From the NCBI GenBank assembly GCA_023263015.1, contig JALQXV010000010.1, forward strand, positions 1 to 7,974: a stretch of 7,974 nucleotides of DNA, in the 5' to 3' direction. Made by a program: the position numbers and the translations under genes. The notes under the pieces are model-generated. The model searched no databases. It saw only the letters and a program-made list of their open reading frames with translations, and had not been told where the DNA came from. Shown one piece after another: positions 1 to 6,399 of this stretch. Positions within the stretch are counted from its first letter, which is position 1. Every line of letters starts with the position of its first letter. The stretch comes from Candidatus Saccharimonadia bacterium (GTDB taxonomy: Bacteria; Patescibacteriota; Saccharimonadia; Saccharimonadales; 2-12-FULL-41-12).

Positions 1-164
1 TTGTGTCTGAAGTGTTAACTCAAAACGAAAAGGCAGCCGAAGATGTTAAGAATGGTGAAATGAAGGCGATCGGTTTCCTTGTTGGTCAGATCATGAAGCA
101 AAGTAAAGGCAAGGCAAACCCGCAGCTTGCGCAAGAACTCATCAAAAAGCAGCTCGGGCTTTAG
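1..164 (+). CDS. gatB: Aspartyl/glutamyl-tRNA(Asn/Gln) amidotransferase subunit B, C-terminal end (partial)
   Basis: Only the last 53 codons are present; the frame is read from base 3 and ends with TAG at 162-164. The peptide contains AIGFLVGQIMKQSKGKANPQ, which matches the C-terminal GatB/YqeY tail domain almost residue for residue (family pattern ALGFLVGQVMK...GKANPQ). GatB works with GatA and GatC to amidate Glu-tRNA(Gln) or Asp-tRNA(Asn) in the cytoplasm; the tail domain contacts the tRNA. The kinase-like catalytic part lies upstream of the window and cannot be assessed. The gene runs tail-to-tail into the HD-domain gene on the other strand, with a 4-base overlap of their ends. YqeY proteins share this tail domain, but the GKANPQ ending favours GatB. 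Confidence 0.92.
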   Translation, partial: VSEVLTQNEKAAEDVKNGEMKAIGFLVGQIMKQSKGKANPQLAQELIKKQLGL

Positions 165-976
165 TCTCTTTTTGGCAAACTTTCGAACAATTTAGATACA
201 GCTGTGCTACCTAAGCCTTGTACGAAACCAGTCAGCGTTTTGTTCTGTTGTCTTGCAAGTTCGATGGCGAGTCGCTGGAGATTGATCGCAGCATGCGAAG
301 ACCATTGGCCATTATCAAAGTCTCCAAGTTTTAGATCGGATGACATATATACGGCGAGTGCCTTGATACTGTTGGCTTCGAATTGTAGGCGATTAAATTT
401 TTTACCGTGTTGTTGGGCTAGTAGACGTTCTTCTTCTATAAGTAACCCAGATTTTGCTCTAAAGGATATATCGTAGTTACCGCCAACATTATCAATGTCA
501 GCTCGGACAATGATTCGCTCCTCTACAGATTCTCGTTTAGTGCCTAGTTTAGTTGCGATAATTAACTTAGATCCAAGTTCAACCTCTGCTTCGTCAAATC
601 CAAAGCTAGGTGCGCTATGTTGATAAATTGCAGCCGCATAATGCTCCTTGGATTCAAATTCCGTATCACTAATATCAATATGAAAACCTGCGTCATGGTA
701 TAGACTTGCCATCGCTAATACTCGGGTATTTACGGCGATGCCGTTTTGTATGCATAGTCTGCCGAGTGCCAACGAATCCCACATTACTTCTTTAGCGTGA
801 TCAAAGTTGTGATAAGGCAAACCGACATATTGTCCTTTAGCGTCAGACCACGCATAACGAAACTCGCGGCGAGGCAGTGCTAGTTCATCTTTAAATTGAT
901 CCCAGACTAGTTGTTGGTTTAGGTTTGTGGGCCGAACTGTTTCTGCTAAAGAAGCAACAGGAGCTGGTTCACGCAT
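161..976 (-). CDS. HD-domain metal-dependent phosphohydrolase (unknown substrate)
   Basis: A 271-residue cytoplasmic protein when started at the ATG at 976-974. Visible motifs are YHNFDHA at 55-61 (His56, His60), LYHDAGFHI at 92-100 (the His94-Asp95 HD pair), then ESKEHYA at 108-114, and a later RADIDN at 158-163 (Asp160/Asp162), which may supply the last metal ligand. This order (HNxxH, HD, Asp) is that of HD-superfamily phosphohydrolases, and YHNFxHA in particular resembles the first metal-binding motif of cyclic-nucleotide phosphodiesterases. There is no signal peptide or membrane segment. The frame is open 25 codons further upstream, to 1051, but that would cover the promoter and collide with the galU start, and the added MLLVYHDIHK... 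segment looks non-coding. The gene is divergent from galU and convergent with gatB. The substrate is unknown: a nucleotide, a cyclic nucleotide or another phosphoester are all possible. Confidence 0.8.
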   Translation of the reverse strand: MREPAPVASLAETVRPTNLNQQLVWDQFKDELALPRREFRYAWSDAKGQYVGLPYHNFDHAKEVMWDSLALGRLCIQNGIAVNTRVLAMASLYHDAGFHIDISDTEFESKEHYAAAIYQHSAPSFGFDEAEVELGSKLIIATKLGTKRESVEERIIVRADIDNVGGNYDISFRAKSGLLIEEERLLAQQHGKKFNRLQFEANSIKALAVYMSSDLKLGDFDNGQWSSHAAINLQRLAIELARQQNKTLTGFVQGLGSTAVSKLFESLPKRD

Positions 977-985
977 AGTGATTTG

Positions 986-1013
986 ATTATACTTTAAAAA
1001 TATTGTCTTGCAA
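986..1013 (-). promoter_or_regulatory. Predicted sigma70-type promoter of the HD-domain gene
   Basis: On the minus strand a TTGCAA -35 hexamer (1013-1008) and a perfect TATAAT -10 (991-986) are separated by 16 bases. Only 9 bases lie between the -10 and the ATG at 976, so transcription should start 1-3 bases before the start codon, giving an essentially leaderless mRNA. No Shine-Dalgarno sequence could fit. TTGCAA is self-complementary, so it reads the same on the galU strand. Confidence 0.6.
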
Positions 1014-1014
1014 G

Positions 1015-1043
1015 TTAAGCGCTTATGGATGTCATGATAAACT
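1015..1043 (+). promoter_or_regulatory. Possible galU promoter (weak match)
   Basis: TTAAGC (1015-1020) and TAAACT (1038-1043) are 17 bases apart and end 6 bases before the galU ATG. The hexamers match consensus only partly (3/6 and 4/6). The position would again put the transcription start at or next to the ATG, and no Shine-Dalgarno sequence is seen upstream of galU. It overlaps the back-to-back promoter region of the HD gene. Offered mainly because galU begins a divergent transcription unit and needs a promoter here. Confidence 0.3.
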
Positions 1044-1049
1044 AACAAC

Positions 1050-1946
1050 ATGACTAAACAGCCCGTTAGAAAAGCCGTAATTGCCGCTGCAGGTTTTGGA
1101 ACTCGGTTCTTACCTCAGACAAAAGCCATGCCTAAAGAAATGTTACCCCTCGTCGACAAGCCGATCATTCAGTATATCGTTGAAGAACTCGTCGTAGCTG
1201 GCATTGAAGATATCGTAATTGTAACGGGATACCACAAACGATCAATAGAAGATCATTTTGATCATATGAGTGCGGATCTACGAGTTAACTTACGCCAAGG
1301 CAACAAACTAGAATTACTAGAAGAAACCAAAAAGATTTCAGAGATGGCAAACTTTGCCTATGTTAGACAAAAGGGTCCGTACGGCAGTGCAACGCCGCTC
1401 ATAAATGTTGCGCACTTAATCGGTGACGAGCCGTTCATTTATACCTACGCGGACGATCTTGTGCCTTCGAGTCCTAATCGTTTTAAACAAATGATCGATC
1501 TATACGAAGAATTAGATGGGGTTATTCTGCCATGTATTGAAGTTTCAAGTGAAGAAGAGTTTAAGCGATACGGTATTGTCGAGGGATCTCCGGTACGGGA
1601 TGGCGTATTAAAGATGAGCCGGCTTATAGAGAAGCCAGGCAAAGCTAATGCGCCATCATCGCTTGCTAGTATTGGTGGCTATTTGTTGACACCAGATGTT
1701 TTTGAATACATAGAGAAGGCGTCAGCCGAAGTTGCCGGTACTGATAATGAATTCTATCTAACAACATACGGGTTGGATCCAATGATCCAAGACGGTAAAA
1801 ATATGTATGCTTGTGCATTACAGAATAGTAAATACTATGACACCGGTAATAAACTGGAATATATCAAGACTGTTATAGATTTTGCACTTGAACGTGATGA
1901 TATAAAGCAAGAAGTGTTAGATTATTTACTAACAAAAATTAAATAG
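1050..1946 (+). CDS. galU: UTP--glucose-1-phosphate uridylyltransferase (GalU family)
   Basis: A 298-residue nucleotidyltransferase expected to make UDP-glucose and pyrophosphate from UTP and glucose-1-phosphate in the cytoplasm, feeding surface polysaccharide and glycolipid synthesis. The N-terminal signature is intact: AAAGFGTRFLPQTKAMPKEM at 12-31, continuing LPLVDKP to 38. Further landmarks are GDEP at 125-128, the acidic YADD at 133-136 where E. coli has the LPD metal site, IEKP at 193-196 with the conserved Lys, and DTGNKLEY at 264-271 near the C-terminus. Length is normal for the family (E. coli 302). Two family motifs differ: the uridine-site GLGHA is replaced by YGSATP (111-116), and the usual LTDAI is LTTYGLD (237-243). 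I recall YGNxTP-like versions from CPR bacteria, so this looks like a lineage variant. Another UTP-sugar pyrophosphorylase specificity is possible. It is divergent from the HD gene and followed after 17 bases by the DUF948-like gene. Confidence 0.88.
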   Translation: MTKQPVRKAVIAAAGFGTRFLPQTKAMPKEMLPLVDKPIIQYIVEELVVAGIEDIVIVTGYHKRSIEDHFDHMSADLRVNLRQGNKLELLEETKKISEMANFAYVRQKGPYGSATPLINVAHLIGDEPFIYTYADDLVPSSPNRFKQMIDLYEELDGVILPCIEVSSEEEFKRYGIVEGSPVRDGVLKMSRLIEKPGKANAPSSLASIGGYLLTPDVFEYIEKASAEVAGTDNEFYLTTYGLDPMIQDGKNMYACALQNSKYYDTGNKLEYIKTVIDFALERDDIKQEVLDYLLTKIK

Positions 1947-1954
1947 TATACAAT
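1925..1954 (+). promoter_or_regulatory. Predicted internal promoter before the DUF948-like/ytxH-like pair
   Basis: TTTACT (1925-1930, 4/6 match) and TACAAT (1949-1954, 5/6 match) are separated by 18 bases. The -35 lies inside the end of galU, and the -10 ends 9 bases before the ATG at 1964. This is the same spacing as at the HD-domain gene and again implies a near-leaderless mRNA. No Shine-Dalgarno sequence is present in the 17-base gap after galU. Confidence 0.45.
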
Positions 1955-1963
1955 ACTGTTATT

Positions 1964-2230
1964 ATGAATACAGATTCCACATGGTTCGCAGTACTTGTCA
2001 TTATACTATCTAGCTTCTTGGCCATCGCCTTGCTATTAACGATTGTCCTGATTGTTAAAGTGATTCAGATTACTAAAAGCGTTAAACATATCATCGAGCA
2101 GGCCGAAGCCGTTGCTGATCGTGCCGAGCATATTAGTGAATTCTTTGAAAAGACGGCTACACCGGTAGCTTTGGTTAAATTGTTTTCAAATATTAGTGAT
2201 ACTATCCAGAAGAAAGCGAAGAAGAAATAG
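1964..2230 (+). CDS. Small single-pass membrane protein, DUF948-like
   Basis: An 88-residue protein with a short polar N-terminus, one strong hydrophobic helix at about residues 8-33, and a charged helical tail (KSVKHIIEQAEAVADRAEHI) ending in a KKAKKK basic cluster. The layout (N-terminal TM followed by an amphipathic, probably coiled-coil helix) is that of DUF948-type proteins, which often sit next to YtxH genes as here. No catalytic motif is visible, so a structural or envelope-stress role is only an inference from the family. The start is fixed by the ATG 17 bases after the galU stop. The stop is one base from the ATG of the next gene, so the two are probably translated together. Confidence 0.75.
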   Translation: MNTDSTWFAVLVIILSSFLAIALLLTIVLIVKVIQITKSVKHIIEQAEAVADRAEHISEFFEKTATPVALVKLFSNISDTIQKKAKKK

Positions 2231-2231
2231 T

Positions 2232-2645
2232 ATGTCAAAGCGTAAACATCTAACTGCAAAAGTAGTAGCTGGCGGGGCGTTAATCGCAGCTGGCGCAGGT
2301 TATCTAGCCGGTATTTTAACAGCACCTAAAAGCGGTAAAGACACTCGTAAAGATATTGCTCGTACTGCGAGCACCGCACGTGTTAATTCGGAAAAGCAAC
2401 TTAAGAAGCTACACAGCGAAATCGGTGATCTAATTGACGATGTCGATAAGAAGACTAAGAAAACACGCAAGAAGGCTAGCAAGGAGCTAACCGAAGCAGC
2501 CGACAAGGCACGCGAAGCCAAAGATAAGGCTCGTGAACTCTTGAGTGCACTCCATGATGGTGACGCTGATGATCCAAATTTGAAAGCAGTAATCGACGAA
2601 GTTAAGGCTGCCAAGAAGAATCTCGCAAAATATCTCAAGAAATAA
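2232..2645 (+). CDS. YtxH-like membrane-anchored protein
   Basis: A 137-residue protein. A basic MSKRKH start is followed by a Gly/Ala-rich hydrophobic segment (residues 11-29) running into GYLAGILTAPKSGKDTRKDI (23-42). This GxxxG...APxSGxxTR pattern is the hallmark of the YtxH family (general-stress, gas-vesicle-protein-like). The remaining ~95 residues are almost all Lys, Ala, Glu and Asp and are predicted helical or coiled coil (for example KASKELTEAADKAREAKDKA at 81-100), resembling LEA or apolipoprotein-like amphipathic helices. An upstream in-frame ATG at 2196 would add MILSRRKRRRNS and overlap the previous gene. The ATG at 2232 is preferred because it gives the normal YtxH N-terminus and lies one base after the preceding TAG, a coupled arrangement. 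The precise function is unknown. Confidence 0.78.
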   Translation: MSKRKHLTAKVVAGGALIAAGAGYLAGILTAPKSGKDTRKDIARTASTARVNSEKQLKKLHSEIGDLIDDVDKKTKKTRKKASKELTEAADKAREAKDKARELLSALHDGDADDPNLKAVIDEVKAAKKNLAKYLKK

Positions 2646-2745
2646 CATTACCATTCTCTGAAATCACAACATTATAGCCGCAGCTAGCGGGTATAATAGT
2701 ATTTAGAATACCTAAAACAGTCTAACGTTTGGGAAGAAGGATTAG
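2646..2745 (+). promoter_or_regulatory. dnaE upstream region: TATAAT -10 and short leader
   Basis: A 100-base gap. TATAAT occurs at 2692-2697, preceded by no good -35 at the usual distance. A start of transcription near 2704 would give a leader of about 42 bases. A short imperfect inverted repeat (CCGC, 5-base loop, GCGG; 2678-2690) lies immediately upstream of the -10 and could be an operator-like site or chance; it has no T-tract, so it is not an intrinsic terminator for the ytxH-like gene. Confidence 0.45.
2735..2740 (+). promoter_or_regulatory. Ribosome binding site deciding the dnaE TTG start
   Basis: AGAAGG lies 5 bases before the TTG at 2746-2748. An in-frame TAG (2743-2745) directly precedes that TTG, and the first metal-binding histidine of the PHP domain is only 14 codons later, so TTG is the only sensible start. 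Unlike dnaE, the genes at 976 and 1964 show no such site. Confidence 0.75.
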
Positions 2746-5700
2746 TTGAGCGCCCAATCGCCAAAATTATCGGCCGAAGATTATGTGCACCTGCATAACC
2801 ACACGCAGTATAGTTTGTTGGATGGTCTGACAAAAATTCCAGCGCTCATCAATCAGATAAAAGAGCAAGGTATGACCGCTGTGGCCATGACAGACCACGG
2901 CACGCTATCTGGCACAGTTGAATTTTACAAAGCAGCAACCTCAAACGGCATTAAGCCTATTATTGGGATGGAAGCATACGTTGCTGCCCGTAAACACACC
3001 GACAAAGAAGCCGGTAAAGACAAGCAGTACTTTCACCTCATTATTCTGGCAATGAACAACCAAGGTTATCAGAACCTTATGCAGCTCTCTACTATCGCCA
3101 ACCTTGAAGGCATGTACTATAAGCCGCGTATTGACCGCGAACTACTCGAAAAGTATAACGAGGGACTAATTGTACTGTCCGGCTGTATTAGTGGTGAGTT
3201 TGGCGATGCTTTGCAGCAAAACCAGATTCAGCAAGCCACCGAAACTGCTAAGTGGTATAAAAGCGTGTTTGGTGATCGTTACTATATTGAAATTCAGGAC
3301 CATGGTCACCCCAACCACCCAAGTAAATGGGATGAGCAAGTCGAAGTTAATAAAAAAGCGCTAAAAATTGCACGCGAATTGGATATTCCGCCGGTTATAA
3401 CGGGTGATGCGCACTACTTAAAACATGAAGACCAAGACGCTCATGAAATTTTGCTCTGCGTCCAAACCGGCTCATTTTTGTCAGATGAAAAGCGAATGAG
3501 CTTGAAAGACTTTGAGCTGCATGTTGAAAACCCGACTCAAATTATTGAACGCTGGGGTAAAGAATATCCGGATGCCGTAAGTAATACTCGAGCAATCGCT
3601 GATCGCTGTGATGTTACATTAGAGCTCGGTAAAATTCTAATTCCTAAATTCCCAGTACCTAAGGGAGAAACTGAAAAGTCTTACCTAGACAGACTCGTTT
3701 ATCAGGGTTTGGCATGGCGCTACGGCGGCGTAGATAACTCTAAGAAGGCTGATTTAACTATTGAAGAGGCCAAGAAAACATTGGAAACAAGCGTAGCAGA
3801 ACGAGCGGTTTATGAACTTTCTGTTATCGAAAGTATGGGCTTTAACGGTTACTTCTTAATTATTGCTGACTTTATTGGGTGGGGCAAAGATCAGGGTATT
3901 GTGTTTGGTCCAGGGCGGGGTAGTGCGGCTGGCTCGATTATTGCGTATGCACTTAATATTACTGAACTTGACCCGCTAAAGTACGATTTGCTATTTGAGC
4001 GATTCCTAAACCCAGATCGTATTAGTATGCCCGATGTCGATATTGATATTCAGGATACTCGCCGTGATGAAGTTATTCAGTACTGTGTTGAAAAATACGG
4101 CACCGAACGTGTTGCTAACATCGTTACATTTGGCCGTATGGCAGCTCGTAACGCAGTCCGTGACGTAGCTCGTGTGCTGCAAGTCCCGTACGCCGAATCA
4201 GATCGTTTGGCTAAAATGATTCCTCCGCCAGTGCAGGGGAGACACATTCCGTTAGAAATTTCACTTGAAAAAGATCACGATCTTAAAAAAGAGTATGAGA
4301 ATAATGAGCAGGCAAAAAATGTTTTTGATCTTGCCGTCCGTCTGGAAGGCACAATTCGAAGTCACGGTGTCCATGCTGCCGGTGTAGTGATCGCGCCAGA
4401 TGACATTGTGAAATTCACTCCTTTGGAAATGGCGCAAAAAGGTGTAGTATCTACGCAATATTCAATGGGCCCAGTCGAAGAGTTGGGTCTGCTTAAAATG
4501 GACTTTCTTGGTCTTTCTAACCTAACGATTATTAAGAATGCTCAGCGTATTATTAAAAAAGTATATGACGTCGATGTAGATATATCTAATATCCCACTCG
4601 AAGACGAAAAAACATTTGCACTGTTGCAAAGAGGCGATACAACCGGAGTATTCCAGCTTGAATCCGCAGGTATGAAGCGATACCTAAAAGAGCTAAAGCC
4701 AACCACATTTGACGATATTGTTGCTATGGTGGCGCTGTATCGACCGGGGCCGATGCAGTTTATTGGCGATTTTATTGATCGAAAACACGGTCGCAAAGAA
4801 ATTACTTATGATCACCCTGGGCTGGCTGATGCTCTTGGTAGTACGTATGGAATTCTGGTTTACCAAGAACAATTTATGCAGATCAGTAAGGACATGTGTG
4901 GTTTTACGGGCGGTCAAGCAGATACACTACGCAAAGCGATTGGTAAAAAACAACGTGAAACAATGGCTAAAATGAAAGTTGATTTCATTGAGGGTATGAT
5001 TGAACATAGCCAAGCTTCGCGCGGTTTTGCAGAGAAATTCTGGGGACAGCTCGAAGCGTTTGCGGACTACTGTTTTAACAAGTCGCACTCGGCTTGTTAC
5101 GGCCTGATCGCATACTGGACAGCCTACCTCAAGGCACATTACCCAGCTGCATTTATGGCTGCACTTATGACAAGTGACTACGACGATATTGATCGCCTAG
5201 CAATTGAAATTAATGAGTGTAAGCACATGGGTATAGACGTATTGCCACCGGACGTCCAAGAATCGTTCCTCGAGTTCGCTGTAGTACGGCGCGATGATGA
5301 GCCTGATCAAATTCGATTTGGCATGAATGCCATTAAAAACGTTGGCACTGGCGCGGTTGAAGAAATCTTGCGTGCTCGAGCCGAGACTGATTCTGGTTTT
5401 ACAGGCCTAGAAGATTTCTTAAGTAGAGTAAACCCACGAACTGTCAATCGTAAAGCACTTGAAAGCTTAGTTAAGGCTGGTGCTTTTGATAAGTTTGGAG
5501 ACCGTTCGGTCTTGCTTAACAACCTCGAAACGATGCTTGCTTTTTCTAGTCGAATCCAAAAAGACAAAGCTAGCGGACAGACAGACTTATTTGGCGGCAT
5601 TGTAGAAGACAATGGCTTAGTGGCTACTTTGGCGCTTGATCAGTCTGGTGTCACCTATACATCACGAGAGCAGCTGCTCTGGGAGCGAGAGCTACTTGGG

Positions 5701-6399
5701 TTGTATTTGAGTAGACACCCACTTAGTGAATATGAAACATTCTTTAGCGAACAGTGCGTTCCAATTAGTGAACTTGAAGTTTCTATGGAAGGCAAAAACG
5801 TTAAGCTCGGCGGATCGGTTATGGAATTCCGCGAAATTTTAACAAGGAATGGTCAGAAAATGGCTTTTGTTAAGATAGCGGATTTGTCAGGAGAAGTAGA
5901 GCTGATTCTATTCCCAAACACGTACCAGCAAACAACCGGAATCTGGGAACGTGACAACGTTCTAATTTTGAACGGCAAAATATCGAGCAAGGATCGTGAT
6001 GGTAACATCGGCAGTGAAATTAAGATTTTAGTCGATGATGCTCGTGAAGTCACATCAGAACAAGCCAATGCCTACCAAGCTGCTGGGCGAAAGCCGCGAA
6101 AGCCAAAAGCTAGTCCTAAAACCAAGATTGCCTTAGCAGCTGCCAAGCAAGCCCAGTCTATAGAGCAAGCAGTTGAAAAAAGAATCTATATTAGGATGAA
6201 TGACACAAAATCACAGGATAAGTTGATGTCGTTAAAAACACTGGTTGATGGCGCTAGTGGTGAAACATCAGTAGTTTTAGTTGTCGGTGAAGAAACCGAT
6301 AAGAAGATAATCAAACTTCCGAATACTGTAGAAGCTAACGAATCGTTACTTAACGGCTTAGCTGATGTATTTGGTCAGTCAGCTGTTAAATATCAGTAG
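2746..6399 (+). CDS. dnaE: DNA polymerase III subunit alpha (replicative polymerase)
   Basis: A 1217-residue catalytic subunit of the chromosomal replicase. The N-terminal PHP domain (about 12-280) keeps a full candidate metal set: HLH (His15, His17), Asp26, TDHG (Asp50, His51), Glu76, His97, Cys147 and GDAH (Asp221, His223). The polymerase core follows, with GPGRGSAAGS at 388-397, the catalytic PDVDID at 429-434 (Asp430/432) and KMDFLGL with Asp586, matching the E. coli D401/D403/D555 triad. A helix-hairpin-helix region (about 859-905) precedes the beta-clamp-binding motif QTDLFG at 945-950, and an OB fold lies at about 1019-1095. A basic Pro/Lys linker (1114-1135) leads to a small C-terminal domain (1146-1217) probably used for tau contact. 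Length is near the E. coli value (1160), slightly longer at the C-terminus. The TTG start is forced by an adjacent upstream stop. The 3' end overlaps the convergent CAP gene by 7 bases. Confidence 0.98.
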   Translation: MSAQSPKLSAEDYVHLHNHTQYSLLDGLTKIPALINQIKEQGMTAVAMTDHGTLSGTVEFYKAATSNGIKPIIGMEAYVAARKHTDKEAGKDKQYFHLIILAMNNQGYQNLMQLSTIANLEGMYYKPRIDRELLEKYNEGLIVLSGCISGEFGDALQQNQIQQATETAKWYKSVFGDRYYIEIQDHGHPNHPSKWDEQVEVNKKALKIARELDIPPVITGDAHYLKHEDQDAHEILLCVQTGSFLSDEKRMSLKDFELHVENPTQIIERWGKEYPDAVSNTRAIADRCDVTLELGKILIPKFPVPKGETEKSYLDRLVYQGLAWRYGGVDNSKKADLTIEEAKKTLETSVAERAVYELSVIESMGFNGYFLIIADFIGWGKDQGIVFGPGRGSAAGSIIAYALNITELDPLKYDLLFERFLNPDRISMPDVDIDIQDTRRDEVIQYCVEKYGTERVANIVTFGRMAARNAVRDVARVLQVPYAESDRLAKMIPPPVQGRHIPLEISLEKDHDLKKEYENNEQAKNVFDLAVRLEGTIRSHGVHAAGVVIAPDDIVKFTPLEMAQKGVVSTQYSMGPVEELGLLKMDFLGLSNLTIIKNAQRIIKKVYDVDVDISNIPLEDEKTFALLQRGDTTGVFQLESAGMKRYLKELKPTTFDDIVAMVALYRPGPMQFIGDFIDRKHGRKEITYDHPGLADALGSTYGILVYQEQFMQISKDMCGFTGGQADTLRKAIGKKQRETMAKMKVDFIEGMIEHSQASRGFAEKFWGQLEAFADYCFNKSHSACYGLIAYWTAYLKAHYPAAFMAALMTSDYDDIDRLAIEINECKHMGIDVLPPDVQESFLEFAVVRRDDEPDQIRFGMNAIKNVGTGAVEEILRARAETDSGFTGLEDFLSRVNPRTVNRKALESLVKAGAFDKFGDRSVLLNNLETMLAFSSRIQKDKASGQTDLFGGIVEDNGLVATLALDQSGVTYTSREQLLWERELLGLYLSRHPLSEYETFFSEQCVPISELEVSMEGKNVKLGGSVMEFREILTRNGQKMAFVKIADLSGEVELILFPNTYQQTTGIWERDNVLILNGKISSKDRDGNIGSEIKILVDDAREVTSEQANAYQAAGRKPRKPKASPKTKIALAAAKQAQSIEQAVEKRIYIRMNDTKSQDKLMSLKTLVDGASGETSVVLVVGEETDKKIIKLPNTVEANESLLNGLADVFGQSAVKYQ

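Noticed and set aside
977..1051. Upstream extension of the HD-domain gene to an ATG at 1051
   Set aside because: It would translate through a perfect TATAAT promoter and overlap the galU start codon; the extra 25 residues match nothing expected at the N-terminus of an HD protein.
2196..2231. Upstream ATG for the YtxH-like gene
   Set aside because: It adds an Arg-rich MILSRRKRRRNS that is only the out-of-frame reading of the preceding gene's Lys-rich end; the ATG at 2232 gives a normal YtxH start.
2300..2638. Antisense 112-residue open frame opposite the YtxH-like gene, and similar long shadow frames opposite dnaE
   Set aside because: They mirror the biased codon content of the true genes and show no independent start signals or domains.
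2678..2690. Inverted repeat CCGC-N5-GCGG as an intrinsic terminator
   Set aside because: The stem is only 4 base pairs and no T-tract follows.
2746..6399. UGA recoding as in Gracilibacteria or SR1
   Set aside because: No in-frame TGA occurs in any of the conserved genes, and the CAP gene ends with TGA where the protein should end.
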